Shown: piece after piece, positions 1 through 10,174 of the stretch | Numbering within the stretch: position 1 is the stretch's first letter | Layout of the letters: every line of letters begins with the position of its first letter | Origin: Geomicrobium halophilum | GTDB taxonomy: Bacteria; Bacillota; Bacilli; Bacillales; Marinococcaceae | Reading direction: 5' to 3' | DNA length: 64,000 nucleotides | NCBI RefSeq assembly: GCF_014207655.1 | Contig: NZ_JACHHJ010000001.1 | Location: 620,001 to 684,000, forward strand | Program-made: the position numbers and the translations under genes | The notes under the pieces: model-generated | The model's input: only the letters and a program-made list of their open reading frames with translations | Told to the model about the DNA's origin: nothing | Database searches by the model: none

Positions 1-783
1 GAGGATAATGAAAACAATGAGATCGAGGTTGAAAACTCTCTACAAGCTATTCGGGTTTTTGGAGAAGCGGGTATTAAAATAGTAAGGCAGCGATTTGCGG
101 GAGATACATATGCTGGAGTGACGAAAGATTATTCCGCTTTGCAGCGGGGTGGCGCTTACTCAAGAGGTGAAAGTCTGCATTTTAATAAAAATCCGGAAAT
201 CACACGAACTGTAGAGGAGCATAATGCTTGGTGGGAGTCATTTAGTAAAGCTTATCAAAAACTTGTGCTTAAATCTTTGGATCACGACATGAAACTCGCG
301 ATGCATCCATCCGATAGCCCAATCCCAGGCACCCCTTTTGATAGTGTAGGTTACCATCGGATCATTGATCAGTTTCCGAATAAAAACGTTGGCTATATCT
401 ATTGTGTGGGGACAAGAGCCGAGGCGGGCGGCACACCTTTGGTTTTAGATGAAATAAATCACTATGGAAGAAAGAACCGTATCTTTCTTGTCCATTTCAG
501 AAATGTCAAAGGCACCTTCCCCACTGCGGGAGCATTCGAAGAAGCGCTATTGGACGATGGAGATATGAACATGTTCAAAATTCTTCTGGAACTTCGCAAA
601 GTAGGTTTTAATGGCTGTCTGAATCCAGATCATGTTCCTTTAATGGAAGGGGATAATCCTGATTTGAACAGCAATTGGTCGAATTCTAATATAGGATGGA
701 CGGCATCGAGCATTGGATTTGCCTATTCCATTGGGTACATTAAAGCCATGCTGGCTGCGTTGACGGAGTTTGAAGGACGATAA
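1..783 (+). CDS. uxuA: Mannonate dehydratase-like protein (UxuA family), 5' end outside window
   Basis: The reading frame is open from the first base, so the gene starts upstream; the 260 visible codons are the C-terminal two thirds of a family usually 350-390 residues long. UxuA removes water from D-mannonate to give 2-keto-3-deoxygluconate in hexuronate breakdown, using a divalent metal in a TIM barrel. Visible family marks are GIKIVRQRFAGD near the start, the metal-site stretch VHFRNVKGTF, and NPDHVPLMEGD, followed by the usual IGYIKAML tail. TctB starts 27 bases later, so the gene probably shares a transcript with the transporter. The exact sugar acid is uncertain because the family includes enzymes with low or altered mannonate activity. 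Confidence 0.85.
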   Translation, partial: EDNENNEIEVENSLQAIRVFGEAGIKIVRQRFAGDTYAGVTKDYSALQRGGAYSRGESLHFNKNPEITRTVEEHNAWWESFSKAYQKLVLKSLDHDMKLAMHPSDSPIPGTPFDSVGYHRIIDQFPNKNVGYIYCVGTRAEAGGTPLVLDEINHYGRKNRIFLVHFRNVKGTFPTAGAFEEALLDDGDMNMFKILLELRKVGFNGCLNPDHVPLMEGDNPDLNSNWSNSNIGWTASSIGFAYSIGYIKAMLAALTEFEGR

Positions 784-810
784 TGGTAAACGTGGACAAG
801 GAGGGAGTAG

Positions 811-1308
811 ATGATTGAAAAATACGGGGATCTCTACGCGAGTGTATTTTTCTTAATTTTTGCTATTTTCATGTATATTGCTACCTTAAACTTTCAGCAA
901 TCAGACCTGGTTGTACTCACGATTGGTTCCGAATTTGTACCACAGCTGGCAGCAGGAGGTATATTTATTTTCGCCTTTCTCCTGCTTATTAAAGGCATAA
1001 AGACAGCAAAAGCTATGAACAAAGACGAGGCCGCTGACGTTCAGACATCAAAACCTTTCCATAAAACCAAAGTGTTCACTGTCGGAGCCACTATACTATT
1101 AATCGTTCTCTATGTGACCTTAATTACTCAGATCGGCTTTTTAATCACGACAGTGGTCTATCTTGTGTTACAGATGTATGTTTTGGCGGAACCCATTAAG
1201 AGGAATCTCTTCTTATTCGTAAGTATTGCGATTATTACTTCCGGATCGGTATATTTTGTTTTCAGGGAGTTCTTCAATTTATTTTTACCTTCAGGCATTC
1301 TCGGCTAA
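811..1308 (+). CDS. tctB: Tripartite tricarboxylate transporter, small membrane subunit TctB
   Basis: This 165-residue protein is the small membrane subunit of a TTT-family secondary transporter, which takes up carboxylates with an extracytoplasmic binding protein. It has about four hydrophobic segments (roughly 8-25, 45-62, 88-110 and 115-155) and the typical TctB opening MIEKYGDLYAS followed by a long first helix. A GGAGGGAG Shine-Dalgarno sits just before the ATG. It lies directly before TctA and upstream of a TctC-type binding protein, so all three subunits are present. The substrate cannot be read from the sequence, but the neighbours point to a sugar acid. Confidence 0.85.
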   Translation: MIEKYGDLYASVFFLIFAIFMYIATLNFQQSDLVVLTIGSEFVPQLAAGGIFIFAFLLLIKGIKTAKAMNKDEAADVQTSKPFHKTKVFTVGATILLIVLYVTLITQIGFLITTVVYLVLQMYVLAEPIKRNLFLFVSIAIITSGSVYFVFREFFNLFLPSGILG

Positions 1309-1326
1309 AGGAGGGGTTAGAAACAT

Positions 1327-2844
1327 ATGTTTGAAATGGTGCAAGAAGCTTTTGCTACTGTATTCACTCTCGAAACGTTATTTCTAATTATCGGTGGCAC
1401 CGCTCTGGGGCTTGTTTTTGGTTCAATACCAGGGTTAACCGCAACAATGGCAATTGCCATTTGTTTGCCTTTGACTTTTGGAATGGATCCAGGTAATGGG
1501 ATGGCTTTACTGATGGGATTATATATTGGGGGTGTTTCAGGTGGACTTATTCCCGCAATCTTGCTGAATATTCCGGGGACACCATCAAGCGTGTCGACTA
1601 CATTTGATGGCTATCCCATGGCTCAAAACGGGGACGCAGGCAAAGCATTTGGCTTCGCAATTGTGTTTTCATTTTTAGGGGGATTATTCAGCATCCTCAT
1701 ATTAATGTTCCTTTCGCCAGCTTTGGCAGATATTGCTCTCGGTTTTGGTCCTTTTGAATTTTTTGCGGTAACGATATTTGCATTAACCATGATTGCCAGC
1801 TTATCAGGGGACTCGATCATCCGTGGCATATTAAGTGGATTTGTTGGGCTTTTCTTAGGTTTTGTTGGTTCTGCCCCTATCGACTCTTACCCTAGGTTTA
1901 CGTTTGGTTTCGACCAATTGGATGCGGGTTTTGCAATTCTACCGGTATTAATTGGTTTGTTTGCTATCTCGGAAGTGTTAAAAAACGCGGAGCAGAGAGG
2001 TAGCGGGGTTTCCAATACAAAGAAAATCCAATATAAAATAAAAGGTTTGGGATTTTCACTTGCCGAGTTTATCCAGCAGGGGTGGAACGGTTTAAGATCC
2101 TTTGTTATTGGCGTTGGTATTGGGATTTTACCAGGTGTCGGTGGGGGAACAGCGAATATTATTGCCTATGGTACAGCAAAGAATCGCTCCAAATATCCAG
2201 AAAAATTTGGAACAGGGATCAATGATGGTGTTGTCGCTTCAGAAGGCTCGAACAATGCAGCTATTGGTGGTGCGCTCATCCCGTTAATTGCTCTTGGAAT
2301 TCCGGGTGATACGGTGACTGCCCTTCTACTTGGGGGGTTAATGTTACATGGTCTAAATCCCGGTCCACTTCTCTTTGAACAAAGCGGGGATGTTGTTTAT
2401 ATCATTTTTGCATCATTAATTATAGCAAATGTTATTATGTGTCTCTTTTTGTTCTTTGGGATGAGAATGTTTGTGAAGTTACTGAGTATTCCCCAGCACA
2501 TTTTACTGCCTATTATAATAGTTTTGTGTGTGGTAGGAGGGTTTGGTGTGAACAATAGGATATTTGATGCAGCTGCATTGGTATTCATAGGTCTTCTGGG
2601 TTATGCACTGATTAAATTCAAATTCCCAATTGTTCCGATTATCATTGGTTTTATATTGGGACCGATTGCCGAAACGAATTTAAGCAGGGGTCTTATGCAG
2701 TCGCAAGGAGATTTCTCACCATTCTTCACACAGCCCATCGCGGCTTTTTTCCTTCTACTTACATTTGTATCTGTCGGTATTAAAATATGGCAAAATTTTA
2801 AGAAAAAAATTAAAACAGATGATTCCACTACAGCGTCATTATAA
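1327..2844 (+). CDS. tctA: Tripartite tricarboxylate transporter, large membrane subunit TctA
   Basis: At 505 residues this is the normal length for TctA, the channel-forming subunit of TTT transporters. It is hydrophobic throughout, with ten or more membrane segments. The conserved family stretch GSIPGLTATMAIAICLP lies at about residues 32-48, a second pseudo-symmetric GILPGVGGGTANI at about 265-277, and GIPGDTVTALLLGG at about 322-335. The ATG follows AAAGGAGGGG by about ten bases. TctB ends only 18 bases upstream, so the two are co-transcribed. The matching binding protein is encoded 222 bases downstream. Confidence 0.92.
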   Translation: MFEMVQEAFATVFTLETLFLIIGGTALGLVFGSIPGLTATMAIAICLPLTFGMDPGNGMALLMGLYIGGVSGGLIPAILLNIPGTPSSVSTTFDGYPMAQNGDAGKAFGFAIVFSFLGGLFSILILMFLSPALADIALGFGPFEFFAVTIFALTMIASLSGDSIIRGILSGFVGLFLGFVGSAPIDSYPRFTFGFDQLDAGFAILPVLIGLFAISEVLKNAEQRGSGVSNTKKIQYKIKGLGFSLAEFIQQGWNGLRSFVIGVGIGILPGVGGGTANIIAYGTAKNRSKYPEKFGTGINDGVVASEGSNNAAIGGALIPLIALGIPGDTVTALLLGGLMLHGLNPGPLLFEQSGDVVYIIFASLIIANVIMCLFLFFGMRMFVKLLSIPQHILLPIIIVLCVVGGFGVNNRIFDAAALVFIGLLGYALIKFKFPIVPIIIGFILGPIAETNLSRGLMQSQGDFSPFFTQPIAAFFLLLTFVSVGIKIWQNFKKKIKTDDSTTASL

Positions 2845-3066
2845 TGTGATACTTCAAATTAAGGAGGGTTAAACACCGATAAAAGGAGTTGAATAATCGG
2901 TTTTGCGCAGTCAATCAAAGGGAGTGAATTTAAGGCTCAACCAGTAGAATTATTTATTAGGAAGAACCTATTAAATATAATATAAATTTAAAGGGGGATT
3001 TAATATGGATAGAAGTAGTTTTGTGACATGTTAAATGGAATATAATTTTATGAGGAGGGAATTAGT

Positions 3067-4131
3067 ATGAAGATATTCAAACCTGTTTTGTTTTTTGGCT
3101 TTTTTACGGCGATTTTGATGGGGTGTTCAGCAGAGGAAGAGCCGGTAGAAGGAAATGATGCAGCAAATGAAGGCGAAACGGAAGAAAGTGCGGATGACAG
3201 TGCCGATGAAGCGGATGAAAAAACAAACGGGGAAAGCGATGTAGATTACCCGATGGAAACAATTGAAGTCGTTGTTCCGGCAGGCCCCGGTGGGGATACA
3301 GATATGAATTCAAGAAATATATCTGAACATCTGCAGGAAGAATTGGGTGAGGATATCATTGTGAGAAATGTTGAGGGTGGAGGCGGAACAACGGGAAGCA
3401 GTGAAATATTGAATGCGGAACCTGACGGCCATCAGGTGTTGTTTTTCCACAATGGAATGTTAGTTAATGAAATCTTAGGTCTTGCCGATTATGGTTTTAG
3501 AGATTTCGAACTTGCAGGAATTCCTGTTATGGATGAAGGGAATGGCTTCTTCGTTAGCGGGGACTCACAATTTGATGATGCTGAAGACTTTATTCAGCAC
3601 GGCCAAGAATACCCTCGGGAAGCATCAGTTGCCACAGAGGTGGGGAGTTTTACTCATGTACAGCTTCTTGCAATTGAAGATGAAACGGGTGCTGATTTCA
3701 ATATTGTAGATGTAGGTGGTGCTTCAGATAAAATAGCCGCTCTACTGGGTGGACAAATTGATGTTGCCCCATTCCAATATGGTTCAGCGGTAGAGTATAT
3801 TGAATCTGGGGATTTTAAAACCTTAGGTATCCTAGCTGAGGATAGCGTGGATTTAATGCCTGATGTACCAACCTTTACAGAACAGGGCGTAGATGCCTCC
3901 TTTGAGAAATTTTTCTTCTTCGGCTTTCCGCCAGAGACGCCTGATGAAATTGTTACTACATTCTCAGAGGCCGTAGAAACTGTAGTGGAAGAAAATGAAG
4001 AATATCAACAGGCATCTGAAGATTTTTATGTTTCTCCTGATTTCCATGATCCGGATGAAACCTATGATGTAATGAGTGAAGCTTACGATTATTATGAACA
4101 ATTATTGGAGGGTGTAGAAGCGGATCAATAA
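3067..4131 (+). CDS. tctC: Tripartite tricarboxylate transporter binding lipoprotein TctC
   Basis: This 354-residue lipoprotein has a short basic N-terminus, a hydrophobic core and a lipobox ending at Cys20 (ILMGC). A very acidic linker (about residues 21-58, mostly Glu and Asp) follows, as is common in secreted proteins of halophiles. The mature part has the TctC/Bug fold marks: a PMETIEVVVPAGPGGDTD-type first strand, then a glycine-rich ligand loop (EGGGGTTGS). A GAGGAGGG ribosome site precedes the ATG. It should deliver a carboxylate to the TctBA pair just upstream. The 222-base gap before it holds two extra AAGGAG-type sites without a reading frame, suggesting local rearrangement or a leader. 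Confidence 0.9.
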   Translation: MKIFKPVLFFGFFTAILMGCSAEEEPVEGNDAANEGETEESADDSADEADEKTNGESDVDYPMETIEVVVPAGPGGDTDMNSRNISEHLQEELGEDIIVRNVEGGGGTTGSSEILNAEPDGHQVLFFHNGMLVNEILGLADYGFRDFELAGIPVMDEGNGFFVSGDSQFDDAEDFIQHGQEYPREASVATEVGSFTHVQLLAIEDETGADFNIVDVGGASDKIAALLGGQIDVAPFQYGSAVEYIESGDFKTLGILAEDSVDLMPDVPTFTEQGVDASFEKFFFFGFPPETPDEIVTTFSEAVETVVEENEEYQQASEDFYVSPDFHDPDETYDVMSEAYDYYEQLLEGVEADQ

Positions 4132-4214
4132 AGATAAACAATGAAAAATCGCCCATAGAACATATCAGTTTTATGGGTGAATCGCTTACAATTCATTACA
4201 TAAGGGATGAGATT

Positions 4215-4958
4215 ATGAAGCCACTAAAGTTAAACCAAAATAATATCGGCTGTTTTATAAATATTCCATCACCTGGGTTGGCAGAAATGGCGGCTCTTTC
4301 AGGTTTTGATATGATCGTTCCGGATATGGAACATGGAGCTTTTACTTGGACAGATCTTGAAAATATGATTAGGGCGTGTGAAATAGCGGAAACCCCTTGC
4401 GTCGTTCGGATCCCTGAACGGAGAAGAGAATATATTTTAAAAGCTCTAGATAGTGGGGCTTCAGGCATCCAAGTGCCGATGATCGAAACAAAAGATCAAG
4501 CTGAAGAAGTTGTCAGTATGGCCAAATATCCGCCTATAGGTAAGAGGGGGGTGTCATTTGGTCAAAGGGCCGCTAGGTACGGGACTTTCAGTGAAAAAAG
4601 TTTATATATGGAAAAAGAAAATAAAAGTACGGCAGTTATTATTCAGATTGAGAGTTTGCAAGCGGCTGAAAATATCGACGAAATTTTATACGTAACGGGT
4701 GTTGACGTCATTTTTATTGGACCAACCGATTTAGCCGTCTCAATGGGATTTGGTCATGATTTACAAAACCGTAAAGTTATAGAGGTGATACAAAAGGTAA
4801 AAATGAAAGCATTGTTAGCCGGAAAGGTCGTAGGAATTTTGGGAGGAAGTGCGGATTTACTAAGGAGATATAAAGATGAAAATATAAACTACTTGTTGAC
4901 CTCTATCCAAACGATTGTGAACAAAGGATCAAACGAATATAACCTTATTAAGGAGTGA
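4215..4958 (+). CDS. HpcH/HpaI family aldolase (5-keto-4-deoxyglucarate aldolase-like)
   Basis: This class II pyruvate-type aldolase is about 247 residues. Such enzymes split 2-keto-4-hydroxy acids into pyruvate or tartronate semialdehyde plus an aldehyde using a divalent metal. Visible marks are PDMEHGAF near residue 35, GASGIQVPMIETKDQA, the metal-binding Glu in IQIESLQAAENI and the metal-binding Asp in IFIGPTDLAVSMG. I chose the ATG at 4215, after AGGGATGAG, because it gives the family's usual N-terminus; an in-frame ATG at 4173 has no good ribosome site. It sits between the transporter and a broken keto-deoxyglucarate dehydratase, so an aldarate substrate is likely. The precise substrate is inference. 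Confidence 0.85.
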   Translation: MKPLKLNQNNIGCFINIPSPGLAEMAALSGFDMIVPDMEHGAFTWTDLENMIRACEIAETPCVVRIPERRREYILKALDSGASGIQVPMIETKDQAEEVVSMAKYPPIGKRGVSFGQRAARYGTFSEKSLYMEKENKSTAVIIQIESLQAAENIDEILYVTGVDVIFIGPTDLAVSMGFGHDLQNRKVIEVIQKVKMKALLAGKVVGILGGSADLLRRYKDENINYLLTSIQTIVNKGSNEYNLIKE

Positions 4959-4966
4959 GTCAACTT

Positions 4967-5859
4967 ATGGGAAGTAAAAAAAGAAAATATACCATCAGGG
5001 ATTTTGGGTTTTCCTGTAGCGCCCTTTAATTCACGAAATGTCTTGGACGAGAACACGTTTAAAAAAATGTGAAATTTTGATGAATCTTTGTAGGGGCAGG
5101 GTCAGCTGAGTATCAATCATTAAGCCCTCAGGAATATGAAGCCATGTTAGAAATTGCTGCGTCTGAAGTCAATGGCAGAGTCCCGGTTTATTCAGGAATT
5201 GGTGGAATGTCAAGTCCGTTGTTGAACTTGCAAAACTATCTGAAAAGCATGGGTTGGATGGATTTATGGTGAACAGGATGGACTGCTCAGCTATTACCAA
5301 TCAATTATTGAAAGCACAGAACTGAATGCAATTTTATATCAAAGGAATAATGCTGTTTTTTACTGTTGAAACTGTCAAAAAATTAGCTGAACACCCACGA
5401 GTTGTTGGTTTGAAAGACGGATTTGGCAATATGGAATTAAATATAGAGTTAGTAAAAACCATTGGTGATGACATAAGTTGGATGAATGGTATGCCGTTTT
5501 AAGAAGTCACACATCCAGCTTACCACTCAATAGGGTTTGATTCTTATTCATCTGCCATTTCTAACTATATTCCGCATATTTCGAGAATGTTTTATAATGC
5601 ACTAAAGGATAACAATCAGGACACGATCAATGAATTATACAAAGATGTAATCCTTCCACTAAACAACGTTAGAAAAAAAAGAAACGGCTATGCGGTCTCT
5701 TTGCTTAAAGCCGGAATGGAGATTGTTGGATTACCTGTTGGCGGATATGTACGTCCTCCGCTTATTCAAGTTGAAAAAGATCACTATGATCAATTGGAAA
5801 CGATACTGAAAAAAGTATTTGAAAAATATCCTGTACCAACTAAATCATCTACTTATTAA
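4967..5859 (+). pseudogene. Broken 5-dehydro-4-deoxyglucarate dehydratase (DapA superfamily)
   Basis: Pieces of one DapA-superfamily protein can be read in order but not in one frame. An ATG after AAGGAG opens a frame that stops after about 20 codons, while GILGFPVAPFNSRNVLDENTF continues in another frame. Further pieces are VGAGSAEYQSLSPQEYE, VYSGIGG, and then VGLKDGFGNMELN with the Schiff-base lysine, followed by a TAA inside GMPF*EVTHPAYHSIGF. The last 90 codons are intact. The intact enzyme would turn 5-keto-4-deoxyglucarate into 2-oxoglutarate semialdehyde. At least two frameshifts and one stop make it non-functional unless the assembly is wrong. Confidence 0.85.
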
Positions 5860-5911
5860 AATTGTTGAGCAACTATTGGGAAAATACCACCAAATATTTG
5901 GAGGAGTTATC

Positions 5912-7654
5912 ATGACTGAAAATAATAAAAAAACACCTGAAACACTTCGGAGCGCACGATGGTTAGCAGCGAATGACTTTCGAAGCTTTAATCACCGGTC
6001 CCGAATGATGCAAATGGGTTACGGAAAGGAAGACTGGGAAGGTGCACCGATCATTGCAATTTTAAGCACATGGTCAGATTTGAATCCTTGTCATCATCAT
6101 TTTAAAAATCGGATTGAAGATGTGAAAAGGGGGGTTACTATGGCTGGCGGTCTGCCGGTAGAGCTGCCCTGTTTGTCACTCTTTGAAAATTTCGTAAAAC
6201 CTTCGGCTTTACTATACCGCAATATGTTAGCGATGGAAGTAGAGGAATTATTACGGTCAAATCCGATTGATGGCGTTATATTAATGGGGGGGTGTGATAA
6301 GACGACTCCGGGGTTGCTTCTTGGAGCCATCAGTATGCAGATCCCCACGATTTTTATTCCTGCAGGACCAATGCTCAGAGGAAACTACAGAGGAGAAACC
6401 CTCGGTTCAGGCTCCGATGCTTTTAAGTATTGGGATGAATATCGGGCTGATAATATCTCATCAGAAGAATTGGAGGGGATATGTGGCGGGATCGCACGGA
6501 GTGCGGGAACTTGTATGACAATGGGGACTGCCAGCACGATGACAGCGATCACTGAGGCAATTGGACTGTCTTTACCCGGTGCATCATCCATTCCGGCTGT
6601 GGACACAAGTCATAATAGAATGTGCGCCAGATCAGGAAAACGAGTGGTTGAAATGGTCTGGGAAGACATTACACCGAAGAAAATTCTAACAAAAAACTCT
6701 TTTAAAAATGGAATCTCAGTTGCAATGGCGATGGGATGTTCGACAAATGCCATTATCCATTTAATCGCTCTTGCAAGAAGAGCGGATTGCGATATTAATC
6801 TGGTCGATTTTGATAATGTCAGTCGGGAAGTACCGGTTATTGCGAATGTACGCCCGAGCGGCGACAATTATTTAATGGAAGATTTCTATTATGCGGGCGG
6901 TATCTTAGGATTGATGAATCGTCTCAAAGATTTTCTTTACCTTAACGCTGAAACCGTCTCAGGGAAAACAGTTGGGGAAAATACTCGTCCCGGAGAAGTT
7001 TATAACAATGATGTCATCCGTCACTTAGATAACCCGATCTATAAAGAAGGCGCGCTCGCCGTTTTAAAAGGGAACTTAGCGCCAAATGGCTGTGTGATAA
7101 AGGCGAGTGCTTGCAATCCGAAATTTTTGCACCATTCCGGCCAGGCGATCGTATTTGATGATTACCCTTCCTATAAATCTTTTGTTGATAATGAAACAAT
7201 TGATATTACAGAAGATCATATACTAATACTCAGAAACGCTGGTCCGAAAGGCGGCCCTGGTATGCCTGAGTGGGGAATGCTGCCGATTCCTACGAAATTA
7301 GTCAAACAAGGTGTTCGGGATATGCTGAGGATTTCTGATGCGCGAATGAGCGGCACTAGTTATGGCGCATGTATTCTTCACGTTTCTCCGGAATCTTTTG
7401 TGGGCGGGGCACTGGGGCTCGTACAAACCGGGGATACCATTACCGTTCATGTTGAAAATCGATCCATCGATGTTGAAGTTTCAGATGAAGAGTTAGAAAA
7501 AAGAAAAGAAAAATGGGTACAGCCGCCTGCCAGATTTCAACGCGGTTATGGATGGATGTATACGAATCACATTCAACAGGCCGATAAAGGATGCGATTTT
7601 GATTATTTAGAAACGAGCTTTGGAGAGCCTACTGGTGAACCGGCTATTCATTGA
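5912..7654 (+). CDS. IlvD/Edd family sugar-acid dehydratase (L-arabinonate dehydratase type)
   Basis: This 580-residue enzyme belongs to the iron-sulfur IlvD/Edd dehydratases, which convert aldonates to 2-keto-3-deoxy acids. The cluster cysteines are C60 (NPCHH), C128 (GGCDKTTP) and C201 (AGTCMTMG), with the expected Lys at 130. This spacing matches the arabinonate dehydratase branch with a [2Fe-2S] cluster, whose known enzyme has nearly the same numbering. The N-terminus RSARWLAANDFRSFNHRSR also fits that branch rather than IlvD itself. I use the ATG after GGAGGAG at 5900; an earlier in-frame ATG overlaps the pseudogene tail. L-arabinonate, D-fuconate and galactonate are all possible substrates. 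Confidence 0.9.
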   Translation: MTENNKKTPETLRSARWLAANDFRSFNHRSRMMQMGYGKEDWEGAPIIAILSTWSDLNPCHHHFKNRIEDVKRGVTMAGGLPVELPCLSLFENFVKPSALLYRNMLAMEVEELLRSNPIDGVILMGGCDKTTPGLLLGAISMQIPTIFIPAGPMLRGNYRGETLGSGSDAFKYWDEYRADNISSEELEGICGGIARSAGTCMTMGTASTMTAITEAIGLSLPGASSIPAVDTSHNRMCARSGKRVVEMVWEDITPKKILTKNSFKNGISVAMAMGCSTNAIIHLIALARRADCDINLVDFDNVSREVPVIANVRPSGDNYLMEDFYYAGGILGLMNRLKDFLYLNAETVSGKTVGENTRPGEVYNNDVIRHLDNPIYKEGALAVLKGNLAPNGCVIKASACNPKFLHHSGQAIVFDDYPSYKSFVDNETIDITEDHILILRNAGPKGGPGMPEWGMLPIPTKLVKQGVRDMLRISDARMSGTSYGACILHVSPESFVGGALGLVQTGDTITVHVENRSIDVEVSDEELEKRKEKWVQPPARFQRGYGWMYTNHIQQADKGCDFDYLETSFGEPTGEPAIH

Positions 7655-7677
7655 GTGGATGGGAGATTTCTTTAAAT

Positions 7678-8860
7678 ATGAAGATCACAAAAATAGAAAC
7701 GTTCCGTGTACGTGAACACCCCCGCGAGCTTATTCTAAGAATTCATACGGATTAAGGTTTTATCGGTCTGGGGGAGACAAACGCCAAAACAGGACCTGTT
7801 GAGGAAATGATTCATAGTGTCTGTGCAGATTTATTAATGAGGGGAGGTCCCCGCAATATTGAACATATTTGGTTTAAATTGTTCCGTATTTTTAATCACC
7901 ATGGGTATGCTGGCACAGAAATGAGGGCGTTAAGCGCGATAGATATAGCCCTTTGGGATATTTTAGGTAAAATATCTAACTTGCCTGTATATCGCTTGTT
8001 AGGCGGAGCGTGCAGAGATGAAATTAAAGTTTATAATACATGCGTAGGTTATATCGATAACGATGATCGCAATAAATTTATGACAGAGCCGGAAAAATTA
8101 GCGGAGGAATTATTAGAAAAAGGCATTCGTGTCATGAAAATTTGGCCGTTTGATGAATTAAGCGCAGATTTTCAAGGTCAATATATATATCCTGAGATGA
8201 TTAAAAAGGGCATCGAACCATTCCGGAAAATCCGAAACCATTTTGGAAACGAAATCGAACTCGCCTTAGAAGGACATGGACGCTGGAATCTTCCGAGCGC
8301 AATAAGAATTGCGCAGGAACTGGAAGAATTAAATTTGCTTTGGCTGGAAGATATGATGCCAGTGACAAATGTTGAAACAATAAAGCAACTAAAAGATGCG
8401 GTGAACACCCCGATAGGGGCGAGTGAGCGGTTATTTACGCGATATCAATATCAATCCTTGCTAAATATTTACGGAGCAGATAGCCGCTTGGATGGGAGGC
8501 ATTACGGAAACCAAAAAAATTGCAACATTAGCGGAAGGGTACGCCCTTCCTTTTGCTCCTCACAATTGCGGCGGGCCTATATTAAATGCAGTGAATGCTC
8601 ATATTTGTTATAACATTCCTAATTTATGGCTCATGGAGACCGTACGCGCATTTATGAGACGTATTATACACATATTATTACTGGGTCGCCCGAAGAATGG
8701 AAGCGTAAAACCACTGGAAAAAGCAGGATTAGGCGTTGAATTGAAAGATGAGTTTCTTCAGCGAAGTGATCTAAGCTACAGAGTATCTGAAAGCGAGGCC
8801 TTAAATAGAGAAGAGAAGGTTTATACAACTTCAGCAATCGGCGATCCTTGGAAAACATAA
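7678..8860 (+). pseudogene. Broken enolase-superfamily dehydratase (mandelate racemase/MLE type)
   Basis: Translation from the ATG gives MKITKIETFRVREHPRELI and then an in-frame TAA where the family has TDEG. The same frame continues through the N-terminal cap and barrel ([56 protein letters not shown]). Near base 8490 the match jumps frame to [29 protein letters not shown], with another short slip around 8655 (RAF then YETYYTHIITGSPEE). One nonsense and at least two frameshift changes make this a pseudogene. The intact relative was probably a galactonate or gluconate-type dehydratase; a different, intact superfamily member follows 21 bases later. Confidence 0.88.
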
Positions 8861-8863
8861 TAG

Positions 8864-10039
<1,176 letters not shown>

Positions 10040-10174
10040 ACTGCAAAGAAGTAAATGGAAATGGCCATTAGTAATAATTAATTCAGCCAATACGCTACGC
10101 TAGCTAGTGTAGTGCCAATTTTGTCAACGTTGATGGTCTTAGTAACTATCAATAAACGAAGACAGGTGATAAGC

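Noticed and set aside
7678-8860. Stop codon read-through or recoding as explanation for the interrupted enolase-superfamily gene
   Set aside because: The stop is TAA, not TGA or TAG, and further frameshifts follow; decay is simpler.
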